Source: Streptomyces sp. G-G2 (GTDB lineage: Bacteria > Actinomycetota > Actinomycetes > Streptomycetales > Streptomycetaceae). From it: DNA of 64,000 nucleotides. Below, in pieces: positions 34,150 through 43,600 of this stretch (the stretch's first letter is position 1; each line of letters starts with the position of its first letter). The stretch lies in contig NZ_JASISO010000001.1 of NCBI RefSeq assembly GCF_030063135.1, positions 82,977 to 146,976 on the forward strand. Direction: 5' to 3'. A model generated the notes under the pieces. The model was not told the DNA's origin. It did no database searches and saw nothing but the letters and a program-made list of their open reading frames with translations. The translations under genes were made by a program, and so were the position numbers.

Positions 34150-35018
34150 GGTCTGTGCTCCTTGGCGATGTGGCGAATCAGCCCGAGCGATTCCGTGGGT
34201 GGCAACGCGGACGTACGGGCATCGTCGAAGAGCTCCCGGTACCGGGCGACCTCGGACTCCTGTTCCATCCAAATGTTGCCCGTCGGAGTCTCCGTCAGTA
34301 CGAGGCTCTGCGCCGCGATCCGCGGAAAGCTCATCAGCAGGTATGGCCCGAACATACCGGAGTGCGCCCCACGCGAGAACGGCAGCACCTGGACAGTGAT
34401 GTTGGGCTGTTCCGCCATGTCTGCCAAGTGTTCCAGCTGGTCACGCATCACGGTCGGGCCGCCCACCTGCTGGCGGAGCACGCCTTCGGCGAGGATGGCC
34501 CAGAGTTCGACTTTCCTCTCACCGGCGAGTCGTTCCTGCCGAGCCAGTCGCACCTGTACGAACTGGTCGACCTCCTCCGCGCTGTGCCACGCGCGTGAGG
34601 CGACGGTGACGGCCCGACCGTACTCGGCGGTCTGGAGCAGCCCCGGTACCAACTGGGCCTGGAAGGTCCTGATGCTGTCGCAGATGTCTTCCATCTCGAT
34701 GTAGTCGCGGTAGGCGTCGGCGAGAACCGATCCGTACTGATGCCACCAGCCCTCTCGCCGACGGCGGTTGGCCCTTCGGGCCAGGGCGCCCAGGCGCTCG
34801 CGAGTTTCTGGGGCGCTCACGCCGTACGCGTCCATGAGTGCGACGAGATCAGGTGTCCGAACCGGCACATGGCCGTTCTCGATCCGGCTGATCTTGCCGC
34901 CAGTGCAGTCGAGGGCCTTCGCCGCTGCGGCGGTGGTGAGACCCGCCGCCTCGCGCAGGCGGCGGAGTTCGTCGCCGAGTTGACGACCGAGGACAGTGGA
35001 TGGCTTCACGTTCGGCAT
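34146..35018 (-). CDS. XRE-family regulator with DUF5753 domain
   Basis: A 290-residue DNA-binding protein. The N-terminal HTH (LGDELRRLREAAGLTTAAAA, ISRIENGHVPVRTPDL) is followed by a DUF5753 sensor domain with LVPGLLQTAEYGRAV and QLEHLADMAEQPNITVQVLP. ATG at 35018 (MPNVKPSTVLG); an earlier in-frame start at 35099 is unlikely. It forms an operon with the DUF397 gene and is divergent from an HATPase gene, the usual three-gene layout in Streptomyces developmental loci. Confidence 0.92.
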   Translation of the reverse strand: MPNVKPSTVLGRQLGDELRRLREAAGLTTAAAAKALDCTGGKISRIENGHVPVRTPDLVALMDAYGVSAPETRERLGALARRANRRRREGWWHQYGSVLADAYRDYIEMEDICDSIRTFQAQLVPGLLQTAEYGRAVTVASRAWHSAEEVDQFVQVRLARQERLAGERKVELWAILAEGVLRQQVGGPTVMRDQLEHLADMAEQPNITVQVLPFSRGAHSGMFGPYLLMSFPRIAAQSLVLTETPTGNIWMEQESEVARYRELFDDARTSALPPTESLGLIRHIAKEHRP

Positions 35019-35202
35019 GGACAACTCCCTATCAGAGCAGCGCCCTTCGCGTCGGCGCTTTGCTCGTAGGAGTGAATGAGGCGATTCTGCTGCATTCAAT
35101 ATTGCACGAATCCCATGGAGTGCGGCACGCTCGTCGGGCCGGGGCCAACCCGGCCCCTGTCGACGTGACTTGATCGCCAGCCATCAACCTCAAGGGGCTG
35201 CT

Positions 35203-35817
35203 GTGACCGCACTGAACGAAGCCGCGTTCCGTCTCTCCCGCCACGCGCGCAGCGCGCCAAGGGCCCGCGCGGCACTGCACGCCGTACTCGTGGACTGGGG
35301 CGCGGGGGACGACATCCTCCACACCGCCGAACTCGTCCTCTCCGAGCTTGTGTCCAACGCGCTCCGCGCACCGGCGCCCAGTGACCGCCAGGTCCGCGTC
35401 CGCATCGCACACTCCTCGGCGGAAGGGCTGCTGCGCCTGGAGGTCAGCGACGCCGGCTCCGGCCGACCCGAGGTCAGGCGTCCAGAAACGGACGACGAGC
35501 ACGGCCGTGGGCTGGCGGTAGTGGACGCGCTCAGCCACCGCTGGGGCGTCAGCGACCGCGCGGGCGGCATCGGCAAGACGGTCTGGTCCGAGCTGAAGGC
35601 CGCAGACCTCGTCCCCACCCCCTCAACGAGGGAGATCGCGGCGATCGCGGTCCGCCCCGGCCAGCACATCCGCATCTGGGGCACTTGGCGCGCGGTCCGC
35701 AGCGTGCGAACCGCCCACCACGCCACCGGCGGCCTGTCGGTCGTCCTCGTCCTGACCGAGGGCCCACCCCTGCACCTCCCCCCGGCGGAGCCAGTGGCGG
35801 TACGGGGGCTGCCGTAA
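35203..35817 (+). CDS. HATPase-domain (anti-sigma/regulatory kinase) protein
   Basis: A 204-residue protein. The first 130 residues are a GHKL ATPase domain: TAELVLSELVSNALRAP (N-box), LEVSDAGSGRPEV and EHGRGLAVVDALSHRWG. A basic, less conserved C-terminal part follows. Proteins of this kind phosphorylate anti-anti-sigma factors or partner with XRE/DUF397 pairs, as the divergent neighbours suggest. GTG at 35203 follows AAGGGGCTGCT. Confidence 0.88.
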   Translation: MTALNEAAFRLSRHARSAPRARAALHAVLVDWGAGDDILHTAELVLSELVSNALRAPAPSDRQVRVRIAHSSAEGLLRLEVSDAGSGRPEVRRPETDDEHGRGLAVVDALSHRWGVSDRAGGIGKTVWSELKAADLVPTPSTREIAAIAVRPGQHIRIWGTWRAVRSVRTAHHATGGLSVVLVLTEGPPLHLPPAEPVAVRGLP

Positions 35818-35898
35818 GGTGAAACGCGCCGTGCGCGTGCCGAGGCCCCCGTACACCTGGGCCTCGCACTCACTTTCCGCAGGCAAGGAGGCGACACC

Positions 35899-36498
35899 GT
35901 GGCGGACCCCGCCCACCACCCCATCCCCGTGCGCCGTGGCCACCTGCGGGACGCCGCTGAGCGGATCGAACAGGCCACCGGACTGCGTGTGGAGATCATC
36001 GGGGGCACTCTCATGATGTCCCCGAGCCCGAGCGGCAAGCACGCCGGGACGGTCATCGACCTCCGCGACGCGATCCGACCCAGCCTCGCCGCCGCATATG
36101 AGGCGTACGAGAACGTGTCCGTTCCGATGCCCGACGATCCGGACGACTACGCGACTCCGGATCTGACCATCGGACCGCGCGCCTTCAAGGAGGACGACGC
36201 CTGGCTGCTGGACGCGGACGCGATCGCCCTCGCGGTGGAGGTCATCTCGCCGAACGAGCGGCTGAGGGGGATCAACGAGAAGACCGCGTGGTACGCGGCG
36301 GCACGCGTCCCCCGCCTCCTCCAGATCGATCCCCGCACCGGTACGTGGTCCCTGTTCACCCGCCCGTCAGAAGCCGAGTACAAGGGCGTCGTCCACGGAA
36401 AGTACGGCGAGCCCATCCCTCTCCCCGCCGACCTCGGCGGAGACCTGCCCACCTCCGGCCTCCCCATGTATGGCGATGGCAGGTCGCCGGGCTCTTGA
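35899..36498 (+). CDS. Uma2-family PD-(D/E)XK nuclease-like protein
   Basis: A 199-residue Uma2 (DUF820) protein. Landmarks: EIIGGTLMMSPSPSGKHAG, YATPDLTIG, LAVEVISPNERLRGIN and KTAWYAAARVPRLLQIDP. The PDL and EVISP positions correspond to the acidic residues of the restriction-endonuclease fold. Role unknown; these proteins are abundant and mobile in Streptomyces. GTG at 35899 follows AAGGAGG. Confidence 0.88.
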   Translation: MADPAHHPIPVRRGHLRDAAERIEQATGLRVEIIGGTLMMSPSPSGKHAGTVIDLRDAIRPSLAAAYEAYENVSVPMPDDPDDYATPDLTIGPRAFKEDDAWLLDADAIALAVEVISPNERLRGINEKTAWYAAARVPRLLQIDPRTGTWSLFTRPSEAEYKGVVHGKYGEPIPLPADLGGDLPTSGLPMYGDGRSPGS

Positions 36499-36542
36499 GA
36501 AGCTCAGGGCACTACGGACACCAGTCCGCAGCGCCCGGAGGT

Positions 36543-37193
36543 TCAGCCCAGCACCTTGGCGATCGCGAGAGCGATCCGCTCGATCCAGTCGATCGCGTCG
36601 GTGACGTCCGCGTCAGAGATCGGCCGTCGCCGCTTCAGGTCGCCGTCCAGCAAGTCGGCGTCATGGGCGATCTTGTTGCGACGGTCGGTGATCGAGATGT
36701 ACTGCTTCTTGAGGGTCTGGTCGGTCATCCCCGTGCGGCCGTGGTTCCACTCGTTGATTTGAACTGCGGCCTTGCCCCAGATGTTCTCCTCCGTGACCAG
36801 CTTCAGCGCCTCGCTGATCTTGCGCGGGTTCTGGAGGGAGGCATTCGCCCACTTCGTCTTGACGTGCTCTGATACGGCGTCGGCGAGCGTGGTCGTACCC
36901 CGTCGGACCTCCTCGACCTTCTCCAGCGGCAGCTCGAACTTGGTCAGCTGGTAGGGCATGCCGGGACTGTCTTCGGCGGCGAGGTCGGCCACCCGCCGGT
37001 ACAGCTCCTCGTGGAACCAGTGGTCGATGGCACTGACCGCCTGCACCCAGGCGGCGCGGTAGAAGTCGCCGATGTCGAAGACGGGGGACTGGAAGGCCGC
37101 CAGGCTCTGGCCGGCGAGGACCATCTTCCGGGCGTACTCGATATTGGTCTTGAACGCCTGGAACTCGCGCGTCTGCGGCTGCGGAACGGCCAT
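36543..37193 (-). CDS. HEPN-domain protein (candidate ribonuclease)
   Basis: A 216-residue all-helical protein. The C-terminal DRRNKIAHDADL (about 170-181) is the R-x(4-6)-H motif of HEPN ribonucleases, and the N-terminal part (YRAAWVQAVSAIDHWFHEEL) matches RiboL-PSP-type HEPN proteins. Such proteins are common in antiphage and toxin loci. It lies on the same strand as, and just downstream of, the type I restriction relic, so it may have been part of that defence island. ATG at 37193. Confidence 0.8.
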   Translation of the reverse strand: MAVPQPQTREFQAFKTNIEYARKMVLAGQSLAAFQSPVFDIGDFYRAAWVQAVSAIDHWFHEELYRRVADLAAEDSPGMPYQLTKFELPLEKVEEVRRGTTTLADAVSEHVKTKWANASLQNPRKISEALKLVTEENIWGKAAVQINEWNHGRTGMTDQTLKKQYISITDRRNKIAHDADLLDGDLKRRRPISDADVTDAIDWIERIALAIAKVLG

Positions 37194-37268
37194 GGAATGC
37201 CCCCGTCTCGCTGATTGAACGAGATCAAGACTTCCGGCGGGACGGGGGCGGGTCAACTCACTTGCGGA

Positions 37269-37522
37269 TTAAGCACCTTCCCCTGGCTGGATCTCGTCAG
37301 TGTCGGCCGAGATCTCGCCACCGAGCGCCTCCGCGATCGCGGCGAACTCGCTGAGCGCGGCCTGCAAGTCCTCCACGATCTCCTGCGCGATCACCTCGGG
37401 AGGCAGCAGGCTGTCGGCGTCGTCGAGCGCCGGGTCCTTCATCCAGGTGATGTCGAGGTTCACTTTGTCGCGGGCGATGAGTTCGTCGTACTCGAAGCAC
37501 TTGAAGCGCTCGGTTTCGCGGT
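37269..37522 (-). pseudogene. HsdM (type I methylase) C-terminal remnant
   Basis: The frame reads ETERFKCFEYDELIARDKVN, LDITWMKDPALDDADSL and PEVIAQEIVEDLQAAL, the usual end of a type I restriction-modification M subunit. It has no start of its own and joins the hsdR fragment at about 37523, out of frame. Catalytic NPPF and SAM motifs are absent. Confidence 0.75.
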
Positions 37523-37849
37523 GTCGAAGAGGTGGCTGTGCGCGGCCTTGTTCCGGTCACGGCGCACCCGGTCGAAGTCGTCACGGATCTCGGGGACGAG
37601 GACCCCGGCACGCGTCAACGCCGTCAGCCGGTCGATCTGGCGGTCGCCCTCGACCCGCATGCCGATGCGGGTGATCAGCTCCTCCGCGAGGACCTCGCCG
37701 AACTGTCCTGCCTGCACCAGGGATGAGTTGGGGTGGGTGAACACCGTGGCCTCAGCTGAGGCGCCGTACAGAGAGAGCAGAGGCTGATGTTGGTAGAGGA
37801 CCCCGAAGTTCGGTGATCCCTTCGCGAAATCGCGAAGCCTGTCGTCCAC
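37523..37849 (-). pseudogene. HsdR (type I restriction subunit) N-terminal remnant
   Basis: From GTG 37849, behind a GGGGGG site, the frame encodes DDRLRDFAKGSPNFGVLYQH, LYGASAEATVFTHPNSSLVQ, FGEVLAEELITRIGMRVEGD and VRRDRNKAAHSHLFDTAK. This is the DUF4145-type N-terminal domain of HsdR. The nuclease and helicase parts are missing; sequence jumps to the end of hsdM, implying one large deletion from inside hsdR to inside hsdM. Confidence 0.75.
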
Positions 37850-37904
37850 GGTGTTGTCCCCCCGAAAATCTGGTCTGCGGGTATCCACGGTGCGAAATAC
37901 AAGA

Positions 37905-37942
37905 AGACCCTCCGAACAGCACTGACACTGTTTGGAGGGTCT
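37905..37942 (-). terminator. tRNA-Arg terminator
   Basis: AGACCCTCCGAACAG (37905-37919) pairs with CTGTTTGGAGGGTCT (37928-37942) with one mismatch. It lies 20 bases beyond the tRNA 3' end and on the minus strand is followed by a T-rich run, as in an intrinsic terminator. Confidence 0.8.
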
Positions 37943-37962
37943 CTCTGGCACTTCCTGCGAAG

Positions 37963-38034
37963 TGCCCCCGGCAGGATTCGAACCTGCGCACACGGCTCCG
38001 GAGGCCGTTGCTCTATCCCCTGAGCTACGGGGGC
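37963..38034 (-). tRNA. tRNA-Arg (anticodon CCG)
   Basis: The minus strand folds into a standard cloverleaf: acceptor GCCCCCG/CGGGGGC, D arm GCTCAGGGGATAGAGC, anticodon stem ACGGC/GCCGT with loop CTCCGGA (anticodon CCG), and T arm with GGTTCGAATCC. The CCA end is not fully encoded. Its 3' side faces the accessory region 25990-37900, the usual side for integration of actinomycete elements; I found no second copy of the tRNA 3' end in the window. Confidence 0.95.
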
Positions 38035-38176
38035 GTGTCATCCGCTGTGCGGCGACGGGTTGAACACTACCAGCATCCGCGGGGTGATCAGGAACCCGTT
38101 TGCGGGTCGTGGAGGGGCGGGTCGCCCGGAGGGGGTGGAAGTGGCAAAAACCCGGACGCGGGGGCTTAGGGCGACC

Positions 38177-38189
38177 TACTCTCGAGTTG
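38177..38189 (+). promoter_or_regulatory. -10 element and leaderless start of the receiver gene
   Basis: TACTCT (38177-38182) lies six bases before GTG 38189, and no ribosome site is present. This supports the GTG as both transcription and translation start. A similar TAGGGT (38633-38638) sits seven bases before the GTG of the next gene at 38646. Confidence 0.5.
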
Positions 38190-38635
38190 TGTCAGGCACC
38201 TCGGGCCGGGTGCTTGTTGTCGACGACAACAAGGTCATCCGGCAGCTGATCAAGGTCAATCTCGAGCTGGAGGGCTTCGAGGTCGTGACCGCGAACGATG
38301 GTGCCGAGTGCCTGGACGTCGTCCACCGGGTGTGCCCCGATGTGATCACCCTCGATGTCGTCATGCCGCGCCTCGACGGGTTCGGGACCGTCGCCCGGCT
38401 GCGGGCCGATCCGCGGACGCGGACGCTGCCCGTCGCGATCGTCAGCGCCTGCACGCAGTACGAGGTGGAGTCCGGCACCGTCGCCGAGGTGGACGCGTTT
38501 CTCGCCAAGCCCTTCGAACCCGCCGAGCTGGTGCGCGTCGTGCGGCGGCTCGTCGAGCGCAAGCGCGGCGATGGTGGCGGGCGGGGCGTTCACATGGCGA
38601 AACCGGTTCGCGTCCGGGGGGACCTTCTCCCCTAG
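38189..38635 (+). CDS. Stand-alone response-regulator receiver protein
   Basis: A 148-residue CheY-like receiver: VLVVDDNKVIRQL with the acidic pair at 12-13, VITLDVVMP with the phospho-acceptor Asp56, and FLAKPFEP with Lys107. There is no output domain; about 25 basic, low-complexity residues end the protein. GTG 38189 is supported by the -10 spacing. No kinase gene is adjacent. It is the first conserved core gene beyond the tRNA. Confidence 0.88.
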   Translation: MSGTSGRVLVVDDNKVIRQLIKVNLELEGFEVVTANDGAECLDVVHRVCPDVITLDVVMPRLDGFGTVARLRADPRTRTLPVAIVSACTQYEVESGTVAEVDAFLAKPFEPAELVRVVRRLVERKRGDGGGRGVHMAKPVRVRGDLLP

Positions 38636-38645
38636 GGTGGGTCCC

Positions 38646-39641
38646 GTGACCCCCGCTGACCTCTCCCGTACCGTCGTGCGCGCCGTGCGCTGCGCCGTCG
38701 AGGACGGGGAGCTGGGCGCCGGGGCCGCCGTGCCCGAGCGGGTCGTCGTCGAGCGGACCCGGCCCGGGGGAGCGGGGGAGTACGCCAGCCCCGTCGCCCT
38801 CCAGCTGGCCAAGGCGAGCGGACGGCCTCCCGCCGAGGTCGCCGCCCTGCTGGCCCTGCGGCTGCGCGCGGTCGAAGGGATCGAGCGCGTGGAGATCACC
38901 GGTCCCGGGTTCCTGAACTTCACTCTGCGCCGCGGCGCCGACGACCTGGCCGAGCTGGTGCGGCGCCTGCGGATCCGCCAGCGGTACGGAGCCGACGCCC
39001 CCGACCCTGCCGACGCCCCCGGCCTAGACCTCCGCGCCCGCGCCGTGCGCGAAGCCGTCGTACGGATCCTGCGCGCCCATGACGGGAGCGGCGAGGGCGT
39101 GAGCGCCGCCGCCGAGCCGTCCCGCGTCGCGCCCGTGGCCCCCGCCGACGGGGATGTCGTACGCCGCTTCGGGCGCGACGCCGCCCGCTGGGCCATGCTC
39201 GCCACCGACCCCGAGCAGCCCCCCTTCTTCGACGGCGTCCTGCTCGTCCAGGGCGAGGCCAGCGAGTTCTTCCGCGTCCGGTACGCCGTCAGCCGCGCCC
39301 GGGCCCTGGCGCGCGGCGGGGCCCTGCTCGGGGTGCTGCCCGGCCCCCTGACGGACGTGACCGGCCTGAGCGACGGCCGCGCACCCGCGCTGCTGGCCGC
39401 GCTCGCCGACTATCCCCTCGCCCTCGAAGCCGCCGCGCACCACCGGGCGCCCGAGCGGCTCGCCCGCCACCTGGTCACGCTCGCCGACGCCCTCCTGGAC
39501 TTCCAGTACGAGGTCCTGCCCATGGGGGACGAGAAACCCTCGGCCGCCCACCGTTCCCGGCTCGCAGTCGCCGAAGCCGCCGGGACGGTGCTGGCCGGTG
39601 GCCTGACCCTGCTCGGTGTCGATATTCCTGAAGTGGTTTAG
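38646..39641 (+). CDS. nrtL: ArgS-related anticodon-binding protein NrtL
   Basis: A 331-residue paralogue of arginyl-tRNA synthetase lacking the catalytic Rossmann domain. The N-terminal part resembles the ArgS additional domain (YASPVALQLAKASGRPPAEV, ITGPGFLNF). The C-terminal DALR-type anticodon-binding domain has EFFRVRYAVSRARALA, RLARHLVTLADALLDF and RLAVAEAAGTVL. It precedes lysA in actinobacteria, as here (18 bases apart), so it may link tRNA binding to lysine synthesis; this is inference. Confidence 0.88.
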   Translation: MTPADLSRTVVRAVRCAVEDGELGAGAAVPERVVVERTRPGGAGEYASPVALQLAKASGRPPAEVAALLALRLRAVEGIERVEITGPGFLNFTLRRGADDLAELVRRLRIRQRYGADAPDPADAPGLDLRARAVREAVVRILRAHDGSGEGVSAAAEPSRVAPVAPADGDVVRRFGRDAARWAMLATDPEQPPFFDGVLLVQGEASEFFRVRYAVSRARALARGGALLGVLPGPLTDVTGLSDGRAPALLAALADYPLALEAAAHHRAPERLARHLVTLADALLDFQYEVLPMGDEKPSAAHRSRLAVAEAAGTVLAGGLTLLGVDIPEVV

Positions 39642-39659
39642 AGGAGAAAGAGAAGCGTC

Positions 39660-41051
39660 ATGAGCCGCTCCGCACATCCCGCCGGTCCCCGTCACGCCGA
39701 CGTCATGCCCGAGGGGCACTACGCCCCTCCGGCCGCCGACCTCAACCTGCTCCCCGAGAAGGTGTGGTCCCGGACCGTCACCCGCGGCGGCGACGGTGTG
39801 GTCAGCGTCGGCGGGGTCGAAGTGACCCGGCTCGCCGAGGAGTTCGGCACTCCTGCCTACTTCCTCGACGAGGAGGACTTCCGGGCCCGCTGCCGCGCCT
39901 GGGCGACCGCCTTCGGGCCCGGCGCCGACGTCTTCTACGCCGGCAAGGCCTTCCTCTCCAAGGCCGTCGTGCGCTGGCTCAAGGAGGAGGGGCTCAACCT
40001 CGACGTGTGCTCCAGCGGTGAGCTGGCCACCGCGCTCGCCGCCGAGATGCCCGCCGCGCGGATCGCCTACCACGGCAACAACAAGTCCCTCCCCGAGATC
40101 CGCCGCGCCGTCGAGGCGGGGGTCGGGCGGATCGTCCTCGACTCCTTCCAGGAGATCGTCCGCGTCGCGCACGTCGCCGCCGAGCTGGGGGTCCGTCAGC
40201 GCGTGCAGATCCGCGTCACGGTCGGCGTCGAGGCACACACCCACGAGTTCATCGCGACCGCGCACGAGGACCAGAAGTTCGGCATCGCCGTCGCCGACGG
40301 ACAGGCCGCGGAGGCCGTACGCCGCGCCCTCGGGCACGACAGCCTGGAGCTGATCGGGATCCACTCCCACATCGGCTCGCAGATCTTCGACATGGCCGGT
40401 TTCGAGGTGTCCGCCAAGCGCGTGGTGCAGCTGCTGGCCGCCGTACGCGACGAGCACGGCGTCGAGCTGCCCGAGATCGACCTCGGCGGCGGCCTCGGCA
40501 TCGCCTACACGGACAGCGACGACCCGCGCGAGCCGCACGAGATCGCCAAGGCGCTGACCGAGATCGTCGGGCGCGAGTGCGAGAGCGCCGGACTGGCCGC
40601 GCCGCGGATCTCCGTCGAGCCGGGCCGCGCCATCGTCGGGCCCACCGCCTTCACGCTCTACGAGGTCGGCACGATCAAGCCGCTGGCCGGGCTGCGGACG
40701 TACGTCAGCGTCGACGGCGGGATGTCGGACAACATCCGCACCTCCCTCTACGACGCCGAATACAGCGTGGCACTGGTCTCGCGCAGCTCCGACGCCGAGC
40801 CCATGCTCTGCCGCGTCGTCGGCAAGCACTGCGAGAGCGGTGACATCGTGGTGCGGGACGCCTTCCTGCCCGCCGACCTGGCGCCCGGCGACCTCATCGC
40901 GGTGCCCGCCACCGGCGCGTACTGCCGTTCCATGGCGAGCAACTACAACCACGCGCTGCGTCCGCCGGTCGTCGCCGTGCGTGACGGAGCGGGCCGGGTG
41001 ATCGTCCGACGTGACACAGAGGAAGATCTCCTGCGTCTCGACGTCGGATAA
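39660..41051 (+). CDS. lysA: Diaminopimelate decarboxylase
   Basis: A 463-residue PLP enzyme that makes L-lysine from meso-diaminopimelate, the last step of the pathway. PLP-Lys lies in [10 protein letters not shown] (about residue 96). Other landmarks are [20 protein letters not shown] [30 protein letters not shown] and the Cys-containing [15 protein letters not shown]. An N-terminal extension of about 45 residues is normal for actinobacteria. GAGGAGAAAGAGAAGC precedes the ATG. Confidence 0.97.
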   Translation: MSRSAHPAGPRHADVMPEGHYAPPAADLNLLPEKVWSRTVTRGGDGVVSVGGVEVTRLAEEFGTPAYFLDEEDFRARCRAWATAFGPGADVFYAGKAFLSKAVVRWLKEEGLNLDVCSSGELATALAAEMPAARIAYHGNNKSLPEIRRAVEAGVGRIVLDSFQEIVRVAHVAAELGVRQRVQIRVTVGVEAHTHEFIATAHEDQKFGIAVADGQAAEAVRRALGHDSLELIGIHSHIGSQIFDMAGFEVSAKRVVQLLAAVRDEHGVELPEIDLGGGLGIAYTDSDDPREPHEIAKALTEIVGRECESAGLAAPRISVEPGRAIVGPTAFTLYEVGTIKPLAGLRTYVSVDGGMSDNIRTSLYDAEYSVALVSRSSDAEPMLCRVVGKHCESGDIVVRDAFLPADLAPGDLIAVPATGAYCRSMASNYNHALRPPVVAVRDGAGRVIVRRDTEEDLLRLDVG

Positions 41052-41061
41052 TGAAATTGCC

Positions 41062-41110
41062 GTCTCACTCAATGGACCAAGGATGGAAACTCCTGTCCAT
41101 TGAGTGAGAC
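41062..41110. promoter_or_regulatory. Perfect 16-bp inverted repeat between lysA and hom
   Basis: GTCTCACTCAATGGAC (41062-41077) and its exact complement (41095-41110) flank a 17-base centre. Only 50% GC, it stands out from its surroundings. It starts ten bases after the lysA stop and ends 77 bases before hom. It could be a terminator, an attenuator-like structure or a protein site. Confidence 0.8.
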
Positions 41111-41187
41111 TGGTTCAAACCCCGCGCGCACGTCCGCGCGCCGGGGCTGGTCGAAGATCGATTCGTGGATCGAAAGGCTTGGGTCGA

Positions 41188-42492
41188 ATGATGCGTACGC
41201 GTCCGCTGAAGGTGGCGCTGCTGGGCTGTGGAGTCGTCGGCTCAGAGGTGGCGCGCATCATGACGACGCACGCCGACGATCTGGCGGCGAGGATCGGCGC
41301 GCCGGTCGAGCTGGCCGGCGTCGCCGTGCGACGGCCCTCCAAGGTGCGCGAGGGCATTGATCCCGCGCTCATCACCACCGACGCGACCGCCCTGCTCAAA
41401 CGGGGCGACATCGACGTCGCGATCGAGGTCATCGGCGGCATCGAGCCCGCCCGCACCCTGATCACCACCGCCTTCGAGCACGGCATCTCCGTGGTGTCGG
41501 CAAACAAGGCGCTCCTCGCCCAGGACGGCGCCGCCCTGCACGCCGCGGCCGACCAGCACGGGCGGGACCTCTACTACGAGGCCGCCGTGGCCGGCGCCAT
41601 CCCGCTGGTCCGCCCGATGCGCGAGTCCCTCGCCGGCGACAAGATCAACCGCGTGATGGGCATCGTCAACGGCACGACGAACTTCATCCTCGACAAGATG
41701 GACTCCACCGGCGCCGGGTACCAGGAGGCGCTCGACGAGGCCACCGCCCTCGGGTACGCCGAGGCCGACCCGACCGCCGACGTCGAGGGCTACGACGCCG
41801 CCGCGAAGGCCGCGATCCTCGCGGGCATCGCCTTCCACACCCGGGTCCGCCTCGACGACGTCTACCGCGAGGGCATGACCGAGGTCAGCGCCGCGGACTT
41901 CGCCTCGGCCAAGCGGATGGGCTGCACCATCAAGCTGCTCGCCATCCTGGAGCGCGCCGCGGACGGCCAGTCCGTCACCGCCCGCGTCCACCCGGCGATG
42001 ATCCCGCTCAGCCACCCCCTCGCCTCGGTCCGGGAGGCGTACAACGCCGTCTTCGTCGAGGCCGAGGCCGCCGGGCGTTTGATGTTCTACGGTCCCGGCG
42101 CGGGCGGCGCGCCGACCGCGTCCGCGGTCCTCGGCGACCTGGTGGCCGTCTGCCGCAACAAGCTCGCCGAGGTGACGGGGCCCGGCGAGTCGGCGTACAC
42201 CCAGCTGCCGGTCAGCCCCATGGGCGACGTCGTCACGCGGTACCACATCAGCCTCGACGTGGCCGACAAGCCGGGCGTGCTCGCCCAGGTGGCGACCACG
42301 TTCGCAGAACACGGTGTCTCCATCGATACCGTTAGGCAGCAAGGACGTCCGGACGGGGTCGGCAACGAAGCCTCCCTCGTGGTCGTCACCCACCGCGCTC
42401 CCGACGCCGCCCTCTCCGGGACCGTCGAGGCGCTGCGGAAGCTGGACACCGTTCGCGGTGTCGCCAGCATCATGCGTGTTGAAGGGGAGTAA
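41188..42492 (+). CDS. hom: Homoserine dehydrogenase
   Basis: A 434-residue NAD(P)-dependent enzyme turning aspartate semialdehyde into homoserine, at the branch to threonine and methionine. The Rossmann motif is [11 protein letters not shown] (GCGVVG at 13-18). Catalytic-domain landmarks are [19 protein letters not shown] and [18 protein letters not shown]-terminal ACT domain (about 355-434, starting [12 protein letters not shown]) gives feedback control by threonine. ATG 41188 follows GAAAGG; the longer frame from 41104 would place coding sequence in the inverted repeat region. Confidence 0.96.
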   Translation: MMRTRPLKVALLGCGVVGSEVARIMTTHADDLAARIGAPVELAGVAVRRPSKVREGIDPALITTDATALLKRGDIDVAIEVIGGIEPARTLITTAFEHGISVVSANKALLAQDGAALHAAADQHGRDLYYEAAVAGAIPLVRPMRESLAGDKINRVMGIVNGTTNFILDKMDSTGAGYQEALDEATALGYAEADPTADVEGYDAAAKAAILAGIAFHTRVRLDDVYREGMTEVSAADFASAKRMGCTIKLLAILERAADGQSVTARVHPAMIPLSHPLASVREAYNAVFVEAEAAGRLMFYGPGAGGAPTASAVLGDLVAVCRNKLAEVTGPGESAYTQLPVSPMGDVVTRYHISLDVADKPGVLAQVATTFAEHGVSIDTVRQQGRPDGVGNEASLVVVTHRAPDAALSGTVEALRKLDTVRGVASIMRVEGE

Positions 42493-42499
42493 GGGACCC

Positions 42500-43570
42500 A
42501 TGACCGACAACGGCACCCACCAGTGGCGCGGCATCATCGAGGAGTACCGGCACCGGCTTCCGGTGACGGCCGCCACCCCGGTGGTCACGCTCCGCGAGGG
42601 CGGTACGCCCCTCGTCCCCGCCCAGGTGCTCTCCGAGCGCACCGGCTGTGAAGTCCACCTCAAGGTCGAGGGTGCGAACCCGACCGGGTCCTTCAAGGAC
42701 CGCGGTATGACCATGGCGATCTCCAAGGCCAAGGAGGAAGGCGCGAAGGCGGTCATCTGCGCCTCCACAGGCAACACCTCCGCCTCCGCCGCCGCCTACG
42801 CGGTGCGCGCGGGCATGGTCTGCGCCGTCCTCGTGCCGCAGGGCAAGATCGCCCTCGGCAAGATGGGTCAGGCGCTCATCCACGGCGCCAAGATCCTGCA
42901 GGTCGACGGCAACTTCGACGACTGCCTCTCGCTGGCCCGCGCGCTGGCCGACAACTACCCGGTCGCGCTGGTCAATTCCGTCAACCCGGTCCGCATCGAG
43001 GGCCAGAAGACGGCGGCGTTCGAGATCGTCGACGCGCTCGGCGACGCGCCCGACATCCACGTCCTCCCGGTGGGCAACGCGGGCAACATCACCGCGTACT
43101 GGAAGGGGTTCAAGGAGTACAAGGCCGACGGCCTCGCCTCCCGCACCCCCCGCGTCTGGGGCTTCCAGGCCTCCGGCTCCGCGCCCATCGTGCGCGGCGA
43201 GGTCGTCAAGGAGCCGCACACCATCGCCACCGCGATCCGGATCGGCAACCCGGCCTCCTGGGAGTACGCCCTCCAGGCCCGGGAGGAGTCCGGCGGCCTC
43301 ATCGACGAGGTGACGGACCGCCAGATCCTGGCCGCCTACCGCCTGTTGGCCGCACAGGAGGGCGTCTTCGTCGAGCCCGCCTCGGCCGCGTCCGTCGCCG
43401 GTCTGCTCAAGGCCGCCGAGCTGGGCCTGGTCGACCCGGGGCAGAAGATCGTCTGCACCGTCACCGGCAACGGCCTCAAGGACCCCGACTGGGCGGTCGC
43501 CGGCGCTCCGCAGCCGGTCACCGTCCCGGTGGACGCCGAGGCCGCCGCCGTACGCCTCGGTCTGGTCTGA
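42500..43570 (+). CDS. thrC: Threonine synthase
   Basis: A 356-residue PLP enzyme that converts phosphohomoserine to threonine. PLP-Lys66 lies in [26 protein letters not shown] binds phosphate, and LPVGNAGNI and [11 protein letters not shown] are family blocks. It is the short bacterial type. ATG 42500 is seven bases after the hom stop, so the two are co-transcribed. Confidence 0.97.
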   Translation: MTDNGTHQWRGIIEEYRHRLPVTAATPVVTLREGGTPLVPAQVLSERTGCEVHLKVEGANPTGSFKDRGMTMAISKAKEEGAKAVICASTGNTSASAAAYAVRAGMVCAVLVPQGKIALGKMGQALIHGAKILQVDGNFDDCLSLARALADNYPVALVNSVNPVRIEGQKTAAFEIVDALGDAPDIHVLPVGNAGNITAYWKGFKEYKADGLASRTPRVWGFQASGSAPIVRGEVVKEPHTIATAIRIGNPASWEYALQAREESGGLIDEVTDRQILAAYRLLAAQEGVFVEPASAASVAGLLKAAELGLVDPGQKIVCTVTGNGLKDPDWAVAGAPQPVTVPVDAEAAAVRLGLV

Positions 43571-43600
43571 CCCTCCGGGGGCCGGTCCCGCCACGCCGTC

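Noticed and set aside
34146..37968. Search for a second copy of the tRNA-Arg 3' end as an att site
   Set aside because: I saw no convincing repeat of the T-arm or acceptor sequence in the accessory region, so no attachment pair is reported.
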